Shown: in pieces, positions 1-6,771 of the stretch
Numbering within the stretch: the first letter of the stretch is position 1
Layout of the letters: each line of letters opens with the position of its first letter
Source of the DNA: an uncultured bacterium
GTDB lineage: Bacteria > Bacillota > Clostridia > TANB77 > CAG-508
Direction: 5' to 3'
Length of the DNA stretch: 8,602 nt
Assembly (NCBI GenBank): GCA_905215845.1
Contig: CAJMRU010000026.1
Span: forward strand, 1-8,602
Notes under the pieces: generated by a model
Database searches by the model: none
What the model saw: only the letters and a program-made list of their open reading frames with translations
Told to the model about the DNA's origin: nothing
Position numbers and translations under genes: made by a program

Positions 1-48
1 AAAATTATAATTATTAACTATTTCCAGCGGCTAATTTGTAAATGCTAA

Positions 49-846
49 TTATTTTATTTTTTGCCTAACATATTCATATAATATTATCCCTGTTGCTACC
101 GATGCATTCAAGCTTTCCGTTTTACCTAACATCGGTATTTTTACTTTTACATCAGCCATATTTTGTATTTTTTCTTCCACTCCATTAGCTTCATTTCCTA
201 TTACTATTACTTTTTTATTGTATTTAATGTCATATATACTATTTTCAGTTTGTAATGAAGTCACTAAAATTTCAAATTTATGTTTCTTTATTTCTTTTAA
301 TGTTTTTTCTAAATCTTCACATTCTATTATTTTTACTCTAAATATAGCTCCCATCGTTGAACGAACTACTTTGGGATTATAGCTATCAGCTGTACCTTTT
401 GATACCAATATTTGATTAATTCCTATACTATCTACTGTTCTTAATATAGTTCCTAGATTTCCTGGGTCTTGAAGATCATCTAAGGCTACTATAATGTCTT
501 GATTATAGTCAATTTCCTCTTCTTTTGAATTGTTTTTTTCTACTATTGCCATTATTCCTTGTGGATTTTTTACATCTGTTAGGCTAGTAAATATTTTATT
601 TGTTACATATATACATTCATATTTTGCTATTTCATACATCATTTCTTGCGGAATATATGAATTTTTTTCACAATCATCACATATAATTATTTGTTTTATT
701 TTTGTATTTTCTTGGATTGCTTCTTGGATTATTTTTATTCCTTCTATTATATATTCATTATTTAAATCTCTGTATTTTTTCTCTTTTAGTTTTTTTATAT
801 TTACACATAAATATATAAATGCCATTATTGCTGTAAGTACTGTCAT
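49..846 (-). CDS. SpoU/TrmH-family rRNA (ribose-2'-O) methyltransferase with a replaced N-terminus
   Basis: SAM-dependent SPOUT methyltransferase that 2'-O-methylates a ribose in RNA, most likely 23S rRNA (RlmB/TsnR/YsgA type); the target nucleotide cannot be read from sequence. All three SpoU motifs are visible: motif 1 DPGNLGTILRT (about residues 127-137), motif 2 VIVIGNEANGV (213-223) and motif 3 around PMLGKTESLNASVA (238-251), which form the trefoil-knot SAM site. Residues 30-100 fit the substrate-binding domain. The 265-aa length is normal for the family, but residues 1-15 are a hydrophobic segment (MTVLTAIMAFIYLCV) unlike the usual polar start of this family. Family similarity begins near KKLKEKKYRD (18-27). 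The hydrophobic part fits the truncated membrane protein upstream in a shifted frame. The ATG at 846 has no Shine-Dalgarno and lies 4 nt past the upstream stop, so expression would need reinitiation. The enzyme family is certain; the start is not native. Confidence 0.9.
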   Translation of the reverse strand: MTVLTAIMAFIYLCVNIKKLKEKKYRDLNNEYIIEGIKIIQEAIQENTKIKQIIICDDCEKNSYIPQEMMYEIAKYECIYVTNKIFTSLTDVKNPQGIMAIVEKNNSKEEEIDYNQDIIVALDDLQDPGNLGTILRTVDSIGINQILVSKGTADSYNPKVVRSTMGAIFRVKIIECEDLEKTLKEIKKHKFEILVTSLQTENSIYDIKYNKKVIVIGNEANGVEEKIQNMADVKVKIPMLGKTESLNASVATGIILYEYVRQKIK

Positions 847-850
847 TAAA

Positions 851-1420
851 TTATGTGTAAGTATTAGTCCGTATTGCTCCTATGCATAAAATCCATTCGC
901 CTTTTTCTTTATTGAATAATTTATACATACCTGAAAATACTAGCGGAATGAATATATAACTTAAGAACTCTCCTAAAGCATTTCTAATATACATATCATT
1001 TAAGTGATATGGCATTGTCATGTATAAAATTCCTGCTATTGTTCCCGTTATCTTATTTTTTGTTAGTTTACTAACAAATTTATACATTGTAATTCCAGAA
1101 AATAATATTCCTATAAATAATACTAATTTATAACTATTTACAAAGGTACCTATAATTAATTTTGCAATTAATATTAATGTTGTGGATAATGGTCCATAAA
1201 ATAAATCCCAACTGTATCCAAATCCATTCGTTAAATTTGATAAAATTTTTGGATTATCATTATTTTGTAGTTCTAAATATGTTTCGTACGCTCTTCCTAT
1301 ATGTTGTATTCCGTCATCGAAATATATGTCTATGTTACCTTTTAATAGTGGCAATGAAATTATTATTGATGCTATTAATATTATTAACACAAATTTTATT
1401 TTTTTTAATTTCTCTTTCAT
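851..1420 (-). pseudogene. 5' fragment of a polytopic GT-C/YfhO-like membrane protein, frameshifted and truncated
   Basis: The readable frame is 189 aa. It starts with a basic N-terminus and a membrane segment (residues 8-26), then an extracytoplasmic loop with the acidic pair D35-D36 and H40. Further hydrophobic segments follow at about 78-92, 98-113, 122-136 and 150-165. The loop-then-membrane pattern, including GFGYSWDLFYGPL, MPYHLNDMYIRNALGE and FIPLVFSGMYKLF, matches large Firmicute membrane proteins of the YfhO / '6-pyruvoyl-tetrahydropterin synthase-related' type, which resemble GT-C glycosyltransferases and are usually several hundred residues long. The frame ends in CIGAIRTNTYT. Skipping one base near 871 instead gives IGAI-GLILTHNLMTVL, restoring a membrane segment that opens with the expected T/S-H-N. 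The start ATG at 1420 has a good SD (GAAAGG, 1426-1431). The rest of the gene is absent because the restored frame runs into the methyltransferase. Probably non-functional. Confidence 0.72.
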
Positions 1421-1475
1421 GTTTTCCTTTCTTTAGTTAATAAAATTTACTTTTATCCTTAAATACATTTTTTAT

Positions 1476-1504
1476 ATTGTATAACTTTTTCTTTTTATTA
1501 GCAA
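1476..1504 (-). promoter_or_regulatory. Sigma-A-type promoter of the membrane-protein gene
   Basis: On the minus strand, TTGCTA (1504-1499) and TACAAT (1481-1476) are separated by 17 nt. The -10 box matches consensus at 5 of 6 positions and the -35 at 4 of 6, and the spacer is ideal. The expected transcription start is near 1469, giving a leader of about 50 nt before the ATG at 1420. The genome is AT-rich, so chance matches are common, but the spacing and location between the palindrome and an RBS support this one. Confidence 0.5.
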
Positions 1505-1517
1505 GTTAGTTATAATT

Positions 1518-1574
1518 GAGGCTGTCCTAGAATATATAAAATATTTTATGTATTCTAGGACAGCCCCTTTTTTT
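1518..1574. terminator. Long palindromic hairpin, probable terminator with its T-tract on the plus strand
   Basis: Positions 1520-1541 pair with 1565-1544: fifteen perfect base pairs beginning GGCTGTCCTAGAATA, one T-G wobble (1535/1550), then six more A-T pairs, leaving a two-base centre. The plus strand continues with CC and seven T (1568-1574), a rho-independent terminator layout for rightward transcription. The genes on both sides run leftward, and on that strand the stem is followed by CTCAATTATAAC, a poor U-tract. It starts 23 nt beyond the yukD stop, so it may still end or stabilise the secretion operon's mRNA. The stem is unusually long for a simple terminator, so a dispersed palindromic element is an alternative. 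Confidence 0.6.
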
Positions 1575-1587
1575 GCTATATAATTTT

Positions 1588-1839
1588 TTAAATTAAAATC
1601 ATTTCTGTACCATTTTGTATAGCATTATCTTTTACTGTTAAATTAATATCATATGGATTTGAAGTTATTTTATCATATAATAATGGCATTGTTGTTGGTC
1701 TGTAATAATCACCACTACTTTCATTAATAATCTTTATTAATAAAAGTATAATTCTATATACCTTCTTATTTATTGGAATCCAGAAGTCGTAATTTTCTTC
1801 TAAGGCTGGTACATATACACTTACTAATACTTTATTCAT
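1588..1839 (-). CDS. yukD: YukD/EsaB-like ubiquitin-fold protein of the type VII secretion system
   Basis: Small (83 aa) beta-rich protein matching the YukD/EsaB family, the ubiquitin-like component of Firmicute type VIIb systems. That family is cytoplasmic, is not conjugated like ubiquitin, and is needed for secretion or its control; related domains sit on the EccD channel in actinobacterial systems. Visible features are an opening beta strand (KVLVSVYVP), a hydrophobic helix (VYRIILLLIKII), a central loop, and a terminal strand with the NGTEMILI ending seen in ubiquitin-like folds; there is no C-terminal di-glycine. I chose the ATG at 1839 because AAAGAGG (1855-1849) sits 9 nt upstream. The in-frame ATG at 1848 (86 aa) abuts that SD and is unlikely. 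The chosen start overlaps the essC stop region by 8 nt, implying translational coupling. Last gene of the operon. Confidence 0.8.
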   Translation of the reverse strand: MNKVLVSVYVPALEENYDFWIPINKKVYRIILLLIKIINESSGDYYRPTTMPLLYDKITSNPYDINLTVKDNAIQNGTEMILI

Positions 1840-4800
1840 CGTCCTCATCCTCTTTCATTTCTAAAAGTTTTATCAATGTAGCAATTCCATCTTTTATGAT
1901 ATATCCAAAACTACGTCCACAATCATTAACTAATTCTTTTCTGCTAGAATTGATGGTTATTAAATATTGACTATCAATTCCATTTCCAATCCAAATTCCT
2001 TTTTCTTTTGTAATATAGTTTTTATACCATTCTTCAAATTCATGTATTTTCATTTTATTAGCATTTTCTACAACAATAATACTATAATTTTGTTTTTCTT
2101 CTAATTGTTTTATGACAGAATTAAAATTACTACCTGTATTTGCATAATCTGCTAAAAATTTATCTATACCAATAAATATGCATATTGTGTGATTTTTATT
2201 TTCTTTATTTAATTTAGTAAGAAATGCTGTATATTGGTCTTTTATATCAATTCTTTTACTTGATAATCCTCTTTCTGCATCAAATATAATTGTATCTACA
2301 TTCTTTAGATTTTTTAATTCTTCTATGATATTAACTGTAAATTGAATAGCGTCTTCCATATTTTTTGAAGTAATTAATGTAGCAAAGTTTTTCTTAAAAT
2401 CATAATTGGCTACTTTTAAATTTTTTTCAACGATTCCTAATGGAATTTGAGATATTCCATTTATGTCTTTCTTTACTTCTCGGAATGTAACTTTATCTGG
2501 TAAAACAGGAATTGGTGGTGCTTTTTCATATCCTTTTTGTTTTAATTTTTCAATTTCCTCTTTTATTCTTGGTAAATATTGTTCTGGTTCACATATTTTA
2601 GCTGTTTGGAATTCATAAATTTCTTTATCTTTTAATTCTAATAAACCTCTACCAAATATATGTGAAGGTCTTTTCTTTCCAACACTATCAAAAATGTTAT
2701 AATAATCATTTTCATCATTTAATTGCAATGCAATTTTATTTTTAAAGTTCTGAGTTAAACGATATCTCATAGAGTTGTAGGCACTTGCTGTTACAACAAA
2801 TACAATTCCACATTTTGTACTTTCTCTTTCGATTGTTTGGAAAGCATCTTCATAATCTGTTCCATATGACTCTGAAAATACATCCCAATTGTTAATAACA
2901 ATTATTATCATTGGCATTTTTTTACCACTTGTTTTCAAATACAAGTCATAATCACCATTATATTCTAATAATTCTTCTTTTCTTTCTTTCATAATTTCTT
3001 GAAGCATATTAAATAATCTATCAATTTTTTCCTTATCATTGACAAATACTACATCACCTACTTGTGGACTTTCACGATATAATTTTAATGTTTCTGTTCC
3101 AAAATCTAGTAAATATAATTGTACTTCTTCACTAGTATATGTTGTTATTAGATCATACACCATTGTACTTAGAAAAGTTTCTTTTCCACTTTCTGCATTT
3201 CCATAAATCACTGTATTTCCAAGGTTTGAAAAATCTAATTCTACTACTCCTTGGCGTTGATTTGATGGATCATCATATTCACCAACAATTGGATTTATTT
3301 GGTTTTTCTTAGCTTTAACTTGATATTTTTTTCTAATATCTTTCACAAAAATTGTTTCTGGAATATTTTCTAACCAAAGTGGTTGGGTTTCTATTTCTTG
3401 TTGTTTTCCTAGTAAATATAAGTATTTTACAATATTCGTTAATTGCTCTCCTTTATCAATTAACACTTTTTGTAAGGTATCATCTGCCTGTTTAATTGTT
3501 GTTCCTATATTTGATATTAACTGTACTGAATTATCTACTTTTTTCTCTATAAAATCTGATGGATAATATGAAGCACCTGCCCAACCTGACTGTCCTAATA
3601 CAAAATATTCATCATTTCCTACTTGTAAATAAAATTGTCCTGCTGTTTTTAAGGTTGCAGCATCTGGTCTTTTTATAACATCTACACTATCTTCTTTATC
3701 TTGAACTTTTAAACAAACTGCAAACTTACTGTTACTACGAATTTGGTCGTTTACAATTCCTGCTGGTTTTTGTGTTGCCAATATTAAATGCACACCCAAA
3801 CTACGTCCAATTCTAGATACACTCATTAATTCATCCATAAATTCTGGTTGTTGTTGTTTTAACTCTGCAAACTCGTCACAAATAATTAATAAATGTGGTA
3901 TTGGCTTATCAACAATACCTTCATGATACATTTTTTGATATTTATAAATATCGATTGTTCCTCCCTCTGTCATATTTCTTGCTTCATTAAACATAATTTG
4001 TCTTCTTTTTAATTCACTTTGTATAGAAGCTAATGATCTTTGAAGTCCATTTGTATCAATATTGGTTATTGTTCCCACTAAATGTGGTAATCTAATTTTT
4101 CCCTTTTCAAAAGCACCAGCTAATCCTCCTCCTTTATAATCTATTAAAATAAAGGTAACATCGTCTGGATGATAGTTAATTGCTAGCGATAATATATATG
4201 TGATGATAAATTCACTCTTTCCTGAACCTGTACTACCTGCTATTAATCCATGTGGTCCATGAAATTTTTCATGAATATCTAGGAAAATATGTGCTCCTGT
4301 TGGATCTACTCCTATTGGAGCTTTTAATGACAAAGTAGAATCATTTTTATGCCATCTTTCTAATATATTTAATTGTTCTATTCTTCCAACATCGTACATC
4401 TCTAAAAATGTATAATTATTTGGTAATAAATATCTACCTGATTCTGTATATCTAATTGGAATATTAGATAATTTTTCAAATATTTTTTCAAATAAAATTG
4501 TTGTGGAATTATCAAAGGTAATTTGTTTTTGATTTGTTGAAGATATCTCATTTTCAAATATTGTTCCCGTTTTTGACATCATATCTAAATTTATAAATGT
4601 CTTACATTCATTTGGTAACTGTAGTAAATCATTTGCTATACATAATATACTAAATCCCATATTTTCTTTTGTCTTTAATATTTCTGTTATTACTTTTAGA
4701 TTTTCTATTCTTTTATAATCATTTGTAATAATCAAATAATATGGTTTAAATGTTTTATAATCTTTATCTCTGTATTGTAATCGATTTTTCAATTCTTGCT

Positions 4801-6424
4801 CTAAATATTTTGAAATATCCATCATTTCGTCATCTTCATAAGTAAAGAAACGCATTTGTTTTGTTCTATCCCATACATGAGGTAACATTTTTGCAAAACT
4901 AAAATCTATTTCACCTTTTTTATTCAATAAAAATACTAGTTTTAAATCTTCATAACTCTGAAAAGCAATTAATTGAATAATAATATTTCTAATAAAATTA
5001 TCAACATTTTCATTTTTTCTTATTATTAAAGCCGAAACATTTTTTTCTGCAAGTGATACTGTAATTGGTGCAGATTTTATAACCTTTGAATTATTGGCAA
5101 TGTCATTTAAAATCTCAATAAGATTATCGTCTTCCATCGTAAATCGTTCTTCTGGATATTGTATATCAATATCTGTATCAACCTCTCCTACACCTAATCT
5201 TACTGTTAAAAAGTCGTAATCATCTATTTTTCTTTCCCATAATCTTCCACTTTTATTTAATATTACTTGTGCACATTCATCTGGTGATAAATTATTTTCA
5301 TATAATATGTTTTTTTGTTTTAGCATAATTTTTTCAATAGTAGCTTTTTTTTGCATTAAATATTCTTTGTATCTTTTTTGACGTTTTTCTTCATATTTTA
5401 TTTTTCTCTTTTTATTATATTTTGCTGTTAAAATAGGAAATAATATAATGCTAATTAACATAGCTGCTGCAATAATAACAGCTGTAACTGTTTGTTTTGT
5501 AGAAGCTGTCCCACTCATTGCACCATCTATTGCATTATATAAAGAAACTAACATTATAGCACCCATAGACATAGAAGAACCTAATGTTAATATTAATGGC
5601 ATTTCTTCTTTATCTTGGATTTGTGGTGGTGCATCTATTTTTACCTTTTCTGTTTCTATAATATTGGTAATTCTTGGTGCTCTTGAGAAATAATCTTTTT
5701 CTTCAAACAATTCTATATTTTTTTCTTCTTCTTCTTCTTTTATAACTTTTTGAATTGGTTTATTTGTTATTTCAAACATTTCACCACTATAATATAAATT
5801 TTCTTCAGGATTATTAATAAAAATGGTATCTCCCATAATTATAATTTTTAAGCCCATTATAAAAACAATATCTCCATTAAATAATAATGTTGGTTTTATA
5901 ACAGGTTTTCCATTAACAAATGTTCCAAAATTCATATCATAATTTTCTATCATCCAATTATTGCCATATAGATAAATTTTAGCATGTTTTTTGGATACTA
6001 CACGATTTTTATAAGAAATTTGATTTTTTGAATCACTTCCTATATAAAATATGTCTCGTTTTTTTATATTAAATTGTCTAAAGTTTTTTTCAAATGTTGG
6101 CAAACAACAAAGAATAAACAATTCTTTAGAATCCTTAAAAGATACTCCATACATCTTATACTCTTCTAAAACAATTGCTTTTCTTGGTTGATTATTTTGA
6201 TATACTCTTATTTCGTGATTTTTGTCATCTGTTTCTATAAATTTTAAATCAATAATAGTTGTTTTATCATTTGGTACTAATTGCCATTTTCCTTCTCTTC
6301 CCTCCACATTAATTAACTTTTTTTCATTGATTCCTTTTTGATCTGTTAACCAATAATTTCCTTCTACTGTTTTAGGAAGAGAAAGTTCATAAAGAGTATT
6401 TTTGCCTATTAACGTTATTCGCAT
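1832..6424 (-). CDS. essC: EssC/YukB-type type VII secretion motor ATPase (FHA plus three FtsK/SpoIIIE domains)
   Basis: Membrane-anchored motor that recognises substrates and powers export in type VIIb secretion. About 1530 aa, the expected size. The N-terminus (1-90) is beta-rich and FHA-like. A canonical FHA domain follows at about 110-195, with G129-S130, S144-x-x-H147 and N165-F-G-T-F-V-N-G. A Glu-rich linker leads to two membrane segments (about 276-300 and 313-333) and a basic, helical stretch. ATPase domain 1 has an intact Walker A GSTGSGKS (730-737) and Walker B LLIICDE (D850/E851). Domain 2 has GNAESGKET (1075-1083), but its Walker B site reads IIIVINNWD (about N1178). Domain 3 keeps the fold pattern but has no P-loop (LITSKNME, about 1350-1357). 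Start: the ATG at 6424 has AAGAGGTG (6438-6431) 6 nt upstream; the longer GTG start at 6433 lies inside that SD, so I reject it. The gene follows the 100-aa gene by 16 nt and overlaps yukD. Confidence 0.95.
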   Translation of the reverse strand: MRITLIGKNTLYELSLPKTVEGNYWLTDQKGINEKKLINVEGREGKWQLVPNDKTTIIDLKFIETDDKNHEIRVYQNNQPRKAIVLEEYKMYGVSFKDSKELFILCCLPTFEKNFRQFNIKKRDIFYIGSDSKNQISYKNRVVSKKHAKIYLYGNNWMIENYDMNFGTFVNGKPVIKPTLLFNGDIVFIMGLKIIIMGDTIFINNPEENLYYSGEMFEITNKPIQKVIKEEEEEKNIELFEEKDYFSRAPRITNIIETEKVKIDAPPQIQDKEEMPLILTLGSSMSMGAIMLVSLYNAIDGAMSGTASTKQTVTAVIIAAAMLISIILFPILTAKYNKKRKIKYEEKRQKRYKEYLMQKKATIEKIMLKQKNILYENNLSPDECAQVILNKSGRLWERKIDDYDFLTVRLGVGEVDTDIDIQYPEERFTMEDDNLIEILNDIANNSKVIKSAPITVSLAEKNVSALIIRKNENVDNFIRNIIIQLIAFQSYEDLKLVFLLNKKGEIDFSFAKMLPHVWDRTKQMRFFTYEDDEMMDISKYLEQELKNRLQYRDKDYKTFKPYYLIITNDYKRIENLKVITEILKTKENMGFSILCIANDLLQLPNECKTFINLDMMSKTGTIFENEISSTNQKQITFDNSTTILFEKIFEKLSNIPIRYTESGRYLLPNNYTFLEMYDVGRIEQLNILERWHKNDSTLSLKAPIGVDPTGAHIFLDIHEKFHGPHGLIAGSTGSGKSEFIITYILSLAINYHPDDVTFILIDYKGGGLAGAFEKGKIRLPHLVGTITNIDTNGLQRSLASIQSELKRRQIMFNEARNMTEGGTIDIYKYQKMYHEGIVDKPIPHLLIICDEFAELKQQQPEFMDELMSVSRIGRSLGVHLILATQKPAGIVNDQIRSNSKFAVCLKVQDKEDSVDVIKRPDAATLKTAGQFYLQVGNDEYFVLGQSGWAGASYYPSDFIEKKVDNSVQLISNIGTTIKQADDTLQKVLIDKGEQLTNIVKYLYLLGKQQEIETQPLWLENIPETIFVKDIRKKYQVKAKKNQINPIVGEYDDPSNQRQGVVELDFSNLGNTVIYGNAESGKETFLSTMVYDLITTYTSEEVQLYLLDFGTETLKLYRESPQVGDVVFVNDKEKIDRLFNMLQEIMKERKEELLEYNGDYDLYLKTSGKKMPMIIIVINNWDVFSESYGTDYEDAFQTIERESTKCGIVFVVTASAYNSMRYRLTQNFKNKIALQLNDENDYYNIFDSVGKKRPSHIFGRGLLELKDKEIYEFQTAKICEPEQYLPRIKEEIEKLKQKGYEKAPPIPVLPDKVTFREVKKDINGISQIPLGIVEKNLKVANYDFKKNFATLITSKNMEDAIQFTVNIIEELKNLKNVDTIIFDAERGLSSKRIDIKDQYTAFLTKLNKENKNHTICIFIGIDKFLADYANTGSNFNSVIKQLEEKQNYSIIVVENANKMKIHEFEEWYKNYITKEKGIWIGNGIDSQYLITINSSRKELVNDCGRSFGYIIKDGIATLIKLLEMKEDEDDE

Positions 6425-6440
6425 CAATGACACCTCTTAT

Positions 6441-6743
6441 TTATTTTATTTTTTCTTGTATTCTATAAATTGACCCTAATCTCATGCTTAGTACTCTTAC
6501 TTCTTTTTTATTTATATAATCTAAGTCTAACATGGCTTCTGATACTAGTCTCTTAGCTTCTAATTCGTTTATAAAATTAACATCTTTCAACAAATTAACT
6601 AGTTGGTCTTTATATTTATCTGTTTTTATATTTTCAATAACTTTTTCAGTTAGCATTTTTTCTTTTGCTATTTCAAAAATCTCTAGCGATATTTTTTGAA
6701 GTTCTTGGAAATTCATATCTAATTCATTTTCTGTTTCTTTCAT
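6441..6743 (-). CDS. 100-aa all-helical protein of unknown function in the type VII operon
   Basis: I do not recognise this family. The protein is charged and predicted almost entirely helical, with no Trp, no Cys, no signal peptide and no membrane segment. Helices appear at about 10-30, 32-40, 43-55, 58-73 and 77-99; the last is basic (KKEVRVLSMRLGSIYRIQEKIK region). It is not a clear WXG100 protein because it lacks a W-x-G or similar turn. The start ATG at 6743 has GAGGGAAG (6753-6746) just upstream. It lies 28 nt after the 433-aa gene and 16 nt before the ATG of essC, so it is surely co-transcribed. A cytoplasmic adaptor or chaperone linking substrate to EssC would fit this position and composition, but that is inference from context alone. 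Confidence 0.8.
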   Translation of the reverse strand: MKETENELDMNFQELQKISLEIFEIAKEKMLTEKVIENIKTDKYKDQLVNLLKDVNFINELEAKRLVSEAMLDLDYINKKEVRVLSMRLGSIYRIQEKIK

Positions 6744-6771
6744 ATCTTCCCTCGCTTATTACATCTAGACC

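Noticed and set aside
1..48. Plus-strand frame open from the left edge to the TAA at 46-48 (15 codons)
   Set aside because: Too short to judge and with no recognisable motif; it could be the end of a converging gene or chance. No RNA gene or terminator is supportable in these 48 bases.
1421..1587. Search for a small gene, tRNA or insertion-sequence remnant between yukD and the membrane gene
   Set aside because: Apart from the palindrome and the promoter the stretch is AT-rich, without an open frame with an RBS, a cloverleaf, or a target-site duplication flanking the palindrome.
1840..1848. ATG at 1848 as the yukD start
   Set aside because: The only good SD (1855-1849) directly abuts this ATG, whereas it is 9 nt from the ATG at 1839. 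The shorter form also matches the usual length of the family.
5724..5743. Run of CTT triplets as a phase-variable microsatellite
   Set aside because: It encodes a Glu run in the EssC linker. Triplet changes stay in frame, so it would not switch the gene on or off; ordinary low complexity.
6425..6433. GTG start for essC at 6433, adding three residues
   Set aside because: The GTG lies inside the Shine-Dalgarno AAGAGGTG that is correctly spaced for the ATG at 6424.
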